Shown here: piece after piece, positions 49,169-60,205 of the stretch
How the letters are laid out: each line of letters starts with the position of its first letter
Position numbering within the stretch: the stretch's first letter is position 1
Origin: Catenaria anguillulae PL171
Lineage: Eukaryota; Blastocladiomycota; Blastocladiomycetes; Blastocladiales; Catenariaceae
Reading direction: 5' to 3'
Length of the DNA: 64,000 nucleotides
Assembly (NCBI GenBank): GCA_002102555.1
Contig: MCFL01000026.1
Span: 62,001-126,000 of the forward strand
Translations under genes and position numbers: made by a program
The notes under the pieces: generated by a model
Databases searched by the model: none
Told to the model about the DNA's origin: nothing
What the model saw: only the letters and a program-made list of their open reading frames with translations

Positions 49169-49588
49169 ATGAAGTTCTTGCCCGTCGCCGTCTTGGTGTT
49201 CGTGCTCGCTATTCTCGGTGATGCCAATCCTGCTGGACGTGGAGTGGCAAAAGTGGTCCGAGGAATACTGGCCGTGGTAAGTTTGTGCGTCGTTTGTTTG
49301 CACGAAAAGATGCCAAGTGCTGCTTGCCTCATGCTATCGGAATAGTGGTGGTATATATATGGGGACTATAAGAGAGGATTATGGTGGTCTTCAAGTTATA
49401 TGTCGCCCATGCGGATGGTCGTTCAATGTGTATTCACTGCAATAAACGATGCACTTCGTCGTTTTACGGGTATGGCATCGCCAACAATTCATCACGTCGG
49501 ACAGGAGGAGAGTCAAGTCGCCTCACAATTAGGTGTATACATGAAAAGATGCTCATATTATATAAGAATTAGATTCGTAAACAGCTAA
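49169..49588 (+). CDS. Possible small secreted protein
   Basis: The ATG at 49169 opens a textbook signal peptide (MKFLPVAVLVFVLAILGDA) followed by a short region, and a canonical donor gtaagt at 49277 with acceptor aatag at 49345 (69-bp intron). Spliced, the frame stays open to 49588 (116 residues); unspliced it stops at 49345. The mature part matches nothing I know, is not Cys-rich, and the 3' half overlaps an AATAAA at about 49441, so the true end is uncertain. In another frame exon 1 reads EWQKWSEEYWPW, so a one-base error after the signal peptide is conceivable. Treat as a candidate only. Confidence 0.32.
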
Positions 49589-49620
49589 CGACGAAATCTC
49601 GCTCCCACCCAGAGCCAGAA

Positions 49621-51766
49621 TCATTGGCTTTCCTCGCCACCCGTGGCAGTCCTCACCAGCGTATTCCGATATGACACATTGATGGCAAACACATCCGGCA
49701 TGAATGCAATATTCAAACACGGAATGGCCACCACAGCCCCCAACGGCGTCCCAACCTTTGCCTTAGTCTCAACCCCCGCCTGCGCTCTCCGATTCTGTGT
49801 CTGCGCAAATCCGCTTGCTCCCTTGACCCTCGCCGGCTTGACCACCACCTCATGCACATTCCTCGCCTGCGCGGCGGCCGCCTTGGCCGCGCCCTCAATC
49901 TCGCGAATGGCCACCACGGGCACCACAAACCGCGACACAACGGGCATTTTGCGCTTATAGTGCTCCCACGCGCGCCGGTACTGGCTCCACGCCGGATGCA
50001 CATGGCGCATGCGAAACACATTGGTCAGTGCGCCTTCATCTTCGCGATCCAAATACCTCACAATGAGCTCATGTGTCGGTTGGCCAAGCACCGCAGGATG
50101 AATCCCGCGAATCCGAATGGCGTGTGGGTCAAACGGCAAGTGTGACGCAAGCGACCGGTAAAAATCGGCCAAGTTCATGCGCGGATCGTCGGCGTCGACG
50201 GTAGCGGGCGCAAGTTGCACAAAAAAGCGCGCGTCGAACAGCACGTGGTCCGCGTAAGACGTGAGCGGCAACCGTTCCTTGGCGCGCAACGAGGCAATTG
50301 GCGGCGAACGCACAATGGCCCAGTTGCCCGGGCCGTTGCGGTCGGGCCGCGGCGGCGTGATGATGGCCTTGCCCACGGCCACGGCCTTGAATTCGTGCAC
50401 GCGGGGTGGAGGCGTCCAGCGTTGTTGGGTGCCGGGGGGCGCAGATGGGTCGAGGCCGTGCATGTAGTAGGCGAGCATGGCGTCGCGGGCCATGGCGACA
50501 GAGCCGACGGGTGCAGGGTAGGGCGAGCAGTCGATCCACCGGATAATGGCGCCCAGAACGTGAGTGGCGAGGTGCGTGTGGTGGAACCAGTGGTCGGGGT
50601 GTTTGGCGAGGTGAGGCAGATGCAAAAACGCCGAGCCGGTTTGGTGGTCGGTGAGGACGGATTTGGTGAGGATCGCATTGGCTACAAGCGAATCAGAGTG
50701 GGTGAGTTCAAGTGACTGCGAGCGAGGAGCGAAAAAGTAGAATGTCCGTACTGAATGCATTAGCGGTGGATGCATACTCGCCCATGTGCTCCACAAACTT
50801 GGTCAAACTCTCCTCGGTCAAATACTTCCACTCGTCGTCGGCTTTGCCGCTGGCAACCGCTTGCTCCTCGGCTTTTGCCGTCGTCCTCGCCAACACATCC
50901 CTGACCACATTGCGCTGATAGCTCATATCCTCATTCATCCGATCGACCACATACTCGATACCCATCTGCTTGCACACGCCCACCAACTTGCTCTTTGGCA
51001 CCGTCAACAAGGGCCGAATCACCTTCACCTGATGGTCCTCTGGCCTGTTGATGATGGGCAAGTTCTGCAGCCCATGTCCCATCCCGCCCAACCCACCCAG
51101 TCCAGAACTCCGCGCCAACCGGATCATGACCGTCTCGACCTGATCGTTCAAGTGATGGCCCAAAAACAACTTTGTTGCCCCCAAGTCGGTGCACGCCTGT
51201 GCCAACAACCGGTACCGATGCACCCGGGCACGCTCCTCGATCTGAGCCGTCGGAATTGTCGACGGCGGTGTATTTCCCCAGTCAATCTGCTTGACCGTGA
51301 CGGGAATGCCTCGGTCGCGAATGAGTTGTGCAACGGCGGCGGCCTCTGCGGTGGATTCCGGGCGCAAGAGATGGTCGACGATGATGGCATGGACACGTGT
51401 GGGTGCCCATTGATGCAGCAGAAGCAGCAGGGCGAGCGAGTCTGGCCCGCCAGACACGGCAACGGCGAGGGGTTCGGTTGCCGAGATGGGCAGCGGGCGG
51501 AGGAGCGCAGAGAACTCGGACAGGGAGAGCGGGGAGGCATCGGTGGAAGTGTCCGGGCTTGAACTCGAGGTTGAGGACCAGCGGCGGGTGTTCAAGCTGT
51601 GAAGCGGCAGTGTTGGATGCCGGCGGGGACGACAGCACAGTCGAGCCACGGTGATGGTCCTGCCTGCGATCTGCGGGGCCGCGAGCATGGCAGAAGACCG
51701 GGCAGCGACGGCAGCAGCCGCGGCTACGGCTGCGGCAGTGAATGGTCTAGCATTGGCGGCATACAT
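49621..51766 (-). CDS. tRNA(Ile)-lysidine synthase-like protein, probably mitochondrial
   Basis: TilS-type N-type ATP pyrophosphatase that would lysidinylate C34 of a CAU-anticodon tRNA so that it reads AUA. Exon 1 is 51766-50752 and exon 2 50681-49621, with a 70-bp intron in phase 1; 691 residues. The PP-loop SGGPDS lies at residues 105-110, followed by VHAIIVDHLLRPES, RVHRYRLLAQAC and LFLGHHLNDQVETVMIRL, which contain the family's HHxxDQxET motif. The first 70 residues are Ala/Arg/Ser-rich with almost no acidic residue and several RR/RW sites, a typical mitochondrial presequence. The ~350-residue C-terminal region (from ILTKSVLTDHQ) is much longer than the bacterial accessory domains and I do not recognise it. 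Confidence 0.85.
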
Positions 51767-52310
51767 GGTTTTGAGTTCAAGTTGAGCAAGCAGTTCGGGA
51801 TCTGTTTAAGCGACTCAACAACACGGACCGGAGCTGCTGGACAGCCCGATGGAACTCGGCAGGAACCCTTCTGGAAGCGCTTGGAAAGGAGCGCCGATCC
51901 ACCTTTGTTAAGCGGCACTGTCCGGGTTTTTCCTCTTCTTTCTGCTGGCGACACGACGCACAAACCGGCTGACCGAAAGCCGCCACTTTCAATCTTGCCG
52001 AGGCAAGCAGCGTCGCCGTTTGCACTTTCTACTCTTCGTTCTGTTCTGGGTATGCCGCATTATCCGTAGACTTATGAATCACCCTCTGACCGATGTCTCC
52101 GCTTTGTACGCATCACAGATGCGGCCATGCCTTCGGGTCGAGTACGCATCAGAGCTCTTTTGTGGATGTGCCCGCAAATGTGAGGAGTCATTCGGGCTTG
52201 AATCAAGACTGAAAGCACAGAAAAATCACGGTAAACTCCTGTACACCAATCCATTTCACAAAGAAGGAAAACAGCTCAAAAACGAAATACGAGAATTAGG
52301 AGGAACAGGA
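51767..52310. other. Intergenic, no gene seen
   Basis: 544 bp between the TilS-like start and the 3' end of the PDI gene, both on the minus strand. The only plus-strand frame (52020-52328) lacks family features. Confidence 0.5.
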
Positions 52311-54857
52311 TCAATCAAACTTGGATGACTCCAACCGATCATAAGCGGCAGCCGACGAGCCCCCACGGCAACACATGAACCAAATGCCCAACACAGACAC
52401 GACCACGGCGCCGAGCAGGAATCCGGGCGACAGCGTGTTGACCTTGCGCCACCCGGCCTTTGCCCACGACACGATCCGGCCCCTGGTGGACGTAGAACTC
52501 AACTTTGCATGATGCCCGGCAATGCCAGCCTTTTGCTTGACGACATCCTCAATTGCATCGTAAATGGCCGCCGTCGTAAACGCAATGGGTTTACCATCCT
52601 CGCCCGCCGCGAAAAACTCTTCGTGCGCTGGGACCGAGATAATCACGCGCGGCAAATCCGCGGCCGACAACTGGTACACGCGTTGGATGTAATCCTCCCA
52701 CACGCGCCCATTGAGCCACACGCTCTGCACAGTGACGCCATGCATGCGGCCGCCCGTCTCGCGGAGCACCTTGTCGGCGACCTCGGTCAATACTCGGCGC
52801 TCCTTGTCGTCGGCCGTCGTCTTTGGGTCCAAGATGCCCAACACAACGACACGGCGGCGCCGCGACTGCGACGCATCCGACTCGTCATCGTCGTCCGACG
52901 TGCCGTCCATGATATCCTCGGCATTGTGATCGGTGAGCTCGGGCAGCAGCGGGAATCGATGGTCGTGCACAAACTTGCGCACGCCCGCAACGGAAAACTT
53001 GACCGCCTCGGCCGCAGCCTTTTTCGCTGCCTCGGCCTCTTCGTCGTACACAATCTTGTTTGCTTCCTTCTTCTTCTTCTCCTCGTCGTCCTCGTCACCT
53101 GCACTCGTGGCCGCATCCTGGCCTGTCGGATACCGCGGCACCTGCTTGTACCCGCGGCGGTACACGAGGACCACGGCCTCGCCCGCATTGCTTGCCGAAA
53201 ACTGTGGGTCCACGCTCGCGTACACGCCTGTGACTGTCGGGAGCATCCACGAGTCTGCGGCCTCGAGGAACGCAAGCCACTCCTTGCGTGACGCCTTTGC
53301 CCCGTACGCAAACACCACGGCCACCTCGTGCTCGTCGCGCAACCGTGCAAATTCAGAGTAGGTCACGTGGCGCACGTCCGACGGCTGCACTGACGCGAGG
53401 GCAAACTTTTCCAGGGCCTCGAGCGTGCGCGCGCCGCGGTAGTCGGTCGTGGCGCCAGACTTGTACAGCTTGAGCGTAGGGTAGCCGCGGATCCCAAACC
53501 GCTGGCGCAGTTCCACTTGATCGTCGGCGTTGATGCGCGCAACGTTCATTTTGCCCTTGAGCTTCTCCGCCAGCGTCTTGTACGTTCCTTCGAGCGCCTG
53601 GCAATGGCCACACCCTGGGTCAATGCAGAGTGAGTCCTTCAGTGTTTTCGATAAGTCAATTGAGAGTGGGAAACAATCCAACGTACACGGGGCGTAAAAC
53701 TCGAGCAACCACGGTCCACCGCGACTCGTCACCTCATCAAAGTTGTCTGCCGTCAAATCCACCACGCGACCATACTTTCCAAGATCCGGAATCGTGCGTT
53801 CCTTCATGGTCTTGACAAACTCTGCCTGCTTTGCCTTGAGTTCGGCCGACAACTGGATCGATCCCGAGGTGCCCGTGACGGCTCCGCCGTCCGATTGCTT
53901 CTTTGGCGGCGAGGCCGGCTTGGCGTCCACGTCGGCCGTGTCGGAGGCGCGGTCGTGCGAGGGCGATGACCCTGCGTGTGGGTGCGGGTACTTGGCCACC
54001 ATGGCGGCGCCAAATTGTTCAATGGCCTTGTAGGTCTGCTCTTCCTCGAATTCGTCCTTGCGCTCGCCGTTGACAAATCTGCGCAACAGGGATGGCGGGT
54101 GAGTAAGTATGCAAAACCTGGTTGATATGGGTGGTTGGACTTCCGTACGCGTAAATGGCTACGAGACGACAAGAAAAAATGGAAGTTGAGTCAGCAGGCA
54201 TCGAAATGGCAGGGAATTAAACGCAAGGGTGCGTACTCGGGAATCCAACAACCTTGTTCTGGTCGCAAATGCTCTCGTGGGCAACACAATCGACCTTGGC
54301 GACATGGAAGTTGTACGACTCGCGCCAAGGAAGTGCCTTTTTCGCCCATCGAGAATATTTTGGGGCAAATTTACGGCAATGTGGGCACCATGGGGCTAGA
54401 AACACAGATTGGATCACGTTGAGTATGGACCGCGAATGGTTTTGGGAGACGAGAACGCGAGACATACCGTAAAACTAGGAAATGAATCACGTCGGGTCAT
54501 TAGAGGTGTAGGATTAGTTGCCATGAAAAAAAAAAGAGCGAAAAGGAAGGCCGGAGTGGTTGTCATGTGACGCATACCTCCACGATCCTGTCGAGTTGGC
54601 GAGACACAAAATCGAGCGATCCGTCAGAATGCCATCCCAGAAGAAACAAGAAACGGCTCGTACCAAGTGCCAGACTTGGTCTTTTGAGCAAAGTTGTCTG
54701 CGGTTAAGATAATGACGGCCGAATCATCCACCTCATCACCAGCCGTAGCGAGGGCGGGCGTCGGCGTGAACACGAGGGCCACGAGGGCCAGGATGGCGGC
54801 AACGAGCGCGAAAACTCGCATGGCGCGGGACAAGGTCCGCGAGGGCAGTTGGGCCAT
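52311..54857 (-). CDS. Membrane-anchored protein disulfide isomerase (Eps1/TMX-like) with three micro-exons
   Basis: ER oxidoreductase with two thioredoxin domains and a C-terminal anchor. Exons: 54857-54664, 54587-54578 (10 nt), 54474-54468 (7 nt), 54395-54237, 54158-54149 (10 nt), 54078-53687 and 53614-52311. They sum to 2076 nt, 691 residues, every junction in phase with GT-AG ends. The signal peptide (RVFALVAAILALVALVF) precedes domain 1, whose site reads TWIVEFYAPWCPHCRKFAP only after splicing; it continues VVGFPTIYAFVNGER. Domain 2 carries EFYAPWCGHCQ, with the intron splitting its Trp codon, and GYPTLKLYKSG. A long charged, partly thioredoxin-like region with a Lys/Glu-rich stretch follows, then helix LLGAVVVSVLGIWFMCC and a short cytosolic tail. 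CPHC plus a membrane anchor resembles yeast Eps1. Confidence 0.88.
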
Positions 54858-55602
54858 GGTGAAAAGAAAAAGTTGCAGCTCAAGTGGCAAGAACAGAAGG
54901 GCCTGGTTGCGGTGAAGGATTTTTCGAGATGGGCGTCAAGCAAGGCGGGTCGTGGCGACGGTGAAGGGCGGAGTTTGGGCGACGGGACCAGGGCGGCAGC
55001 TGGAGACAGTGGAGTTCTGGTGTCAGGGAGAGGATTGCATGGACTTGTGGGGGGGCCGTGCGCGAGTCCTTTCATTTGCTTCCATGCCGATTTGACGTCG
55101 ACGTGGTGGATCATCGCAGTAACCCACACTGGTATAGAATACACGCCAGCAGGAGAGTTCGAGGGTGCCCCGATGATGGGCCTCCACGGACTTCCACGCC
55201 AAAAACCACGCTAAACCCCAATATGAGTTTTCCCTCTCCCTGCCCCACCGCAAAATGCGGGAGTAAACAGGTTGTTCCCTGGTTCTTCATCGCTACGAAT
55301 CACCTTGTCTCTCAATTGGCGCAGAATACCTCGGTTCCGACCAGGGCAACTGCAACTCTCCCCCAGCGAGTGCGTTGGAGCAATGCGGAACGGTTCGATT
55401 CGCCGACTCCCACTGCCGTTGGTTTGGCACTTTGACTGACAGCCACAAAGAAAGCGTAAAGACATCTATTTGTGAGGAATGCTAGCCGGTAAGGGCAGGA
55501 ATTGTGAACAGAATACAGCATGACTGATACAGCACAATGGAGAATAACCCAACGAGCCGACAGCAACATGGGATCGGGAACATCTCTCAACCGAGACAGA
55601 CC
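54858..55602. other. Intergenic, no gene seen
   Basis: 745 bp between the two thioredoxin-fold genes. No coding signal on either strand. Presumably the promoter of the PDI gene and the 3' UTR of its small paralogue. Confidence 0.5.
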
Positions 55603-56214
55603 TTAGATCTCGCGGACAAATTGGGCAAAGTCACGCAAAGTCCTGTCGCCGTCATACTCGGCGCCCTGCTTGCCGTTGACAAAGGGGAAGACGGTCGGGT
55701 AGCCGTCAACGTTGTGAGCATCACAAAGACCATCAAACTTGACACAATCCACACGGGCAATGTGCACATTTTGGGCCTTGAGAGAGGGCTTGAGCTTCTT
55801 TGCGGCCGCATCGAGCGTCGGCGCAAACTTCTTGGAGTTGCTGCACCAGGGAGCTATGTCAGGGGTGAATGCAGGTAAGCAGGCGTGGGTGATGATGGCC
55901 CATGGTCATAGGCGGTTCCAAACCGAAAACGACACAAGCATACCGTAGAACTGTGAATGCGTTCAACCAATGCAATTTACAAGGTGATGTATTGCGTCAG
56001 CCGATTGCTTCCACTCTGGGTGCTCTACAACACACAAGAATGGATTTCGTACCGTCACGACCCACTTACCGGACGAAATCTTGGACTTGAAATCGGCCTC
56101 GGTCAAAATCTCGACCTCGGTCGGCTTCTCCCAGTCGTAGTTGACCCGCGCGGAGGCTGAAATGACCAGAGCGCAGAGGGCAGCGGCGAACAGGACGGCG
56201 AACTTGGAGAACAT
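55603..56214 (-). CDS. Small secreted thioredoxin-fold protein with a CSNS site
   Basis: Exons 56214-56053, 55950-55944 (7 nt) and 55853-55603 sum to 420 nt, 139 residues, all in phase. A signal peptide (FAVLFAAALCALVISASA) is followed by one thioredoxin domain: VEILTEADFKSKISSGKW, FYAPWCSNSKKFAP after splicing, VHIARVDCVKFDGLC, and GYPTVFPFVNGKQ with the cis-Pro loop. The second active-site cysteine is replaced by Ser (CSNS rather than CxxC), so it should not oxidise dithiols but could form mixed disulfides, like ERp44-type CxxS proteins. No membrane anchor and no KDEL-like tail (ends FVREI). It is next to and on the same strand as the larger PDI and shares its 7-nt micro-exon position, so the two are paralogues. 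Confidence 0.82.
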
Positions 56215-56548
56215 GTTGAGGGCGGCGGGAGGGGTGGAGGAGTTGGGTTGACGAGGAGTTGCAAAAGGTTTTGTGTAGCCGTCTATTTGAATTGCATTGC
56301 TTGAGAGAGAAAGACAAGATGGAGCGGTGACACAAACGTCATTCCAACTCCGCAAGCACTTCGTGGCGGCTTGTGGGGTGGCGTATTGGAAGGGTTCTAG
56401 AAACGGCGTCGGCGTTGCTCGAAACATGGGTTGGGGGTAAAGCTCCAGCTCCGGCTGCCAAGATCGATTTGCTGCCTCACGATTCGACTCGCATGCCACT
56501 TTGATGACAGTGACGCTTGCGAGGTGAACCTCGTGCAATGCAGACAAG
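56215..56548. promoter_or_regulatory. Divergent promoter region, CSNS protein and GPCR
   Basis: 334 bp between two divergent start codons. No motif stands out. Assignment is by position. Confidence 0.45.
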
Positions 56549-59500
56549 ATGCTAATTCCTGTGTATCACTTTGTCCTACTTTGCCTGTTCGCAACGGCGA
56601 TTGCAGGAAGTGAGGGCGAAACCTTGACATTCGCGGTATGCCCCACGCCGAACGCGTCCATGGCCGCGGGCTCGACTGTGTTAGCTGGAGAGTCCACTGA
56701 TGTCGCCGGATACATCGTATCACGTCCCGTGTCTTGTTTCTTGAATTAGCTTGTCGCACCCTTCAGTGCTCCGACCAGTCCAGGAACTTTGACAGTTCAA
56801 TCCAACACCAATGCCCTCCGTGATTCCGTTCCAATGGGGATCAAGGCGGCTCAAGATGCAGGTTTCTTACCCAACATCAATGTGTCCCTCGCCATCATTG
56901 ACACGGCCGTCGGCTCAATTAGAGAACCGGGAACAGCTGCAATGATGACGATTCAGGTAATGCGGTCCAACGTTTCCGCGCTCATCGGCGGCGCCACCTC
57001 AGGTACACCAGTCCTCATTGTGCCGAGAGTCATTACATCATACAAGGATCTGCTGAACACAATATCAATGCACAGATTCCTCCAAATCAATATCGGCCGT
57101 GCTGAACACCTTTTCCGTTCCGCTGTGCAGTCATATCAGTGCATCTAGCGACCTTTCCAATAAAGCCATCTATCAGACATTCTTTCGTTATCGAACGACG
57201 ACTCGCGAGGATGCTGCAGGCATGATTGCTATTGCTCGCGGCTATGGCTGGACGAGGTTCGGGATTGTGACCGAGGCGGGCTATGCTCAGTTTGCATTAC
57301 GTGCGCTTGCCACCATTCTCAATATCTATTGCTCGAGCTACCAGTACCACTGCTTTGACGTCCAACGGACCTATTCATGTATACAGTGGGATCCTTCTTG
57401 GCACAACTCGCATCAGAAAACGGAATGACAGTCCCTTTCAATATCGCCATGCAAACTGCAACACCAGAGGCTCGAAACGCGTCGTTTACTCGCATTTATA
57501 ATCAATTGATTGACACTGACACAAGAATCGTCATGGTGGGCCACTTGAGCGATGCAGGTGCACGCCTGCTGCTTGATTTTTACGGCCGAGGCCTCTTTGA
57601 CACTGGTGTTGGCCGAACCAAGGTGTTTTTCTTTCTCAACAATGCAGTGGCCGACTTGGAGTCCATCGCCGGTGCCAACTCGGCATACACGGTTCTACAG
57701 TCAGTCGCCGTCATCTCAATTCGCTCGCAGACATTTAAAGACAATACGATCCTTCAAGATTTCATGACCCGCTACTCGCAGCAGAACAACGGCCAGCCGT
57801 ACCCGTGGAATGCGACCTTTTCATTTATGGAGGGATACGCATGCGGATTCAGCATGGTGGTCGGGTTCCATCGCTGGATGCGAGCGACAAATGCAACTGT
57901 GACAGATTTCGCGCTCAAGAGTAAGCGGGTCTTTTCAAATTTTTCGCTGGCATACTTCAATGTCACAGAAGACGTTTACCCGGCATTCCCGCTCCCTCTC
58001 AGCTCGGCAGGCGACCCCATACCTCGCTTCTATTACATTCAAGCCCCAATCGCAACACCGACTGGTAGTACCTCGCGGCCCTACATCATCACTGCCCAAA
58101 ATGTCGATACGGTTCCCAAATCGGCCGCACTCGGACGCAACTTGCCAGCGTGGTGGTTTCCAAAGATGCCTTTAGACCAGCCGCCGCCTGACGCCGCACC
58201 AAAAGCCGTTGCAAACTTGGGGTCACAGCTCAGCAACCCTGAGGGTATTGCTGTGCTTTCCCTTGTCACCGCCACCATGGTCTTGTACTTTGCGTCATTC
58301 TTGAGCGTATTTTGGCGCCGCTCGAACCCAATTCTACGCCGGTCATCGATACTCGTGCTGTATCTTGTCCATTTCGCAGGCATGAGTTGCAGCGCACTTG
58401 CGCTGTTCCGAATCTTTGTTCCCACACCCACTACGTGCGCAATTCAACCATTCTTTGAGTATCCCGGGGTTTCTACCTTTCTCTGGGCGGCATGGGCCAG
58501 GCTCAAACCCTTGACAGAAGTCAAGGCGTTTCCCAAGCGTCAACTTAAGCTCCAATCAGAAGTATCAACCGATCGCTCAACACTCGGGCACCGATCCCCA
58601 ACTGCCTCTGCAGTAGCTGCTCAACACTCGCCAGAGGAAGCGAGCTCACCTTCCAAGGCGCATCTGATGAAACGACGGCAGACAGGCTCATCGATTCGAA
58701 TGGGCGGCATACCTGGCAAAATGACCTCGATTGCGAGTGCAATGACAAGGCGCAGCGCCGAGGTAGGCTTGTCGAACCTGTGGAAGCATGCACATCTGTG
58801 TGCTGTCGCGCTTGAAGATCCGTTGTCTCGGACGGGAATATCAGTCACGCTGCGCGCAGTCGCCTCGCTTTCATCACTGTATTTCGTCCCGCTCTTTTAC
58901 TTTATGCACGAGTGTCGAAGCTCAACCGCACTTGTCCAGATTTCGGAAACGCTTGTTGAATTCCAGTGTACCTGTGCCGCACCTCAAATCGCCCTCATTC
59001 GAGGCTTGTGGATCATGGTTCTGAATCTCATTGTGTGTGCCCTGCTCCTTCAAATGGCATGGCAGACCCGGAGCAGCCCATTCAACGGATACGAATCTCG
59101 TACGGACACATGCACAAGCGCCAAATGTTCTCATTCATTGCCGCTGACAAAAGCTTCTTGCCATCCGCGTTTCTACAGGTCGATGGGGAATCGGAGTCTT
59201 CAACATCTTGGGCATGGCGATTGTTGCCAATGCATTTGATCGGCTGTCAGAACAGCTCCGGACGCCTGCAACACTCTTGATTGCAATTGGCGGATTCTTG
59301 TCTTGCGCTCTCATCGTCGCTCCGGTCAACCAAATGATCCATTCATCCCAACACGCTGGGCCGATGTCCTCGCCACCAACAGATGCGGCCGGCGAGAATC
59401 GCGACCCGGACTTGCGCGAATCGTTGGGCCTTCCCAAGGGATACGACAGCGCAGGTGTCAATATGTCCCAACCTTTACCGTTGGTGTCAGGTGCAGACCT

Positions 59501-60205
59501 CAAAGTGATTGCCCCGAATCGACCTGTTGTGGTTGCCTCAGCACCCATGCGACCGACAAATCGTCCTGGATCCGGAGCATCTGCAGCGGGCACACAAGGT
59601 CCAGCTTCACCCGGTTCACTTGCTGGTGCAACAGCAACAGCCGTTGGGAATCAGCAGGAACAACTCGATTCACAAGCCGTGTGCAGGTTTTCGGTCCAAG
59701 TGGTCATGGGAAAGCCGAGCTGGGTTCCGTCACGAGTCGTTCGATCACAAATTCCAATGCGGTTACCGACGCAGCAGGAGCTGAATGGTCATGACGGCCA
59801 CCTGTGGTTGCTGGTCGATCGGCACCAGCTGGCAGTCGCTACCAACATCAAGGGTGCCATTGGTCGCATCAACGGCTGGCTCATCATATCAACCGATAAG
59901 GTATGAAGAGTAGTTGATCTTTGAACAATGCCATGTTGCTCACCCATCACCCACGCGCAATCTTGCAGCCAGGTGAGTACATTTCAGGACCATTGGATCA
60001 TTTTGCAATCGTCATTCGGATCGATTCAAGGGGTCAAAATCGAGTAGCTTTACGTGGATGCTCGACTGGGCGATGGGTGTCGATTGGTTTTCCGTCCTCC
60101 TCTGAAATGGAGGTCTTCACGCGCATGTTTCCAAGGGAAGCAGTGCGAAAAGTGACTCCAGAGATTGAAGGAAAGGTCGCGAACCCGCTCGTCAGTGTCT
60201 TTTGA
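56549..60205 (+). CDS. Class C (GABA-B/mGluR-like) G-protein-coupled receptor
   Basis: Signal peptide (IPVYHFVLLCLFATAIAG), an extracellular periplasmic-binding-type ligand domain (GIKAAQDAGFLPNINVSL, ALIGGATS, VPLCSHISASSDLSNK, YGWTRFGIVTE, ACGFSMVVGFHRWM), then a 7TM region (VLSLVTATMVLYFASFL, ILVLYLVHFAGMSCSAL, FLWAAWARLKP, LYFVPLFYFMHECRS, GLWIMVLNLIVCALLL, GVFNILGMAIVANAF, TLLIAIGGFLSCALIV). Exons 56549-56677, 56750-57002, 57076-57300, 57387-59099, 59179-59900 and 59969-60205 give 1092 residues in phase. For intron 1, a 33-bp version (donor 56717) also keeps phase and would add 13 residues. A ~110-residue Ser/Lys-rich insertion sits in an intracellular loop, and a ~310-residue tail follows the last helix, with a compact final piece (HFAIVIRID, WVSIGFPSSSEMEVF) that may be PH-like. 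The ligand is unknown; amino acids or GABA are suggested only by family. Confidence 0.85.

Noticed and set aside
55362-55420. tRNA-like ggttcgattcgcc near 55.39 kb
   Set aside because: The T-loop-like string lacks a matching acceptor stem, D-arm and anticodon arm at the proper spacing.
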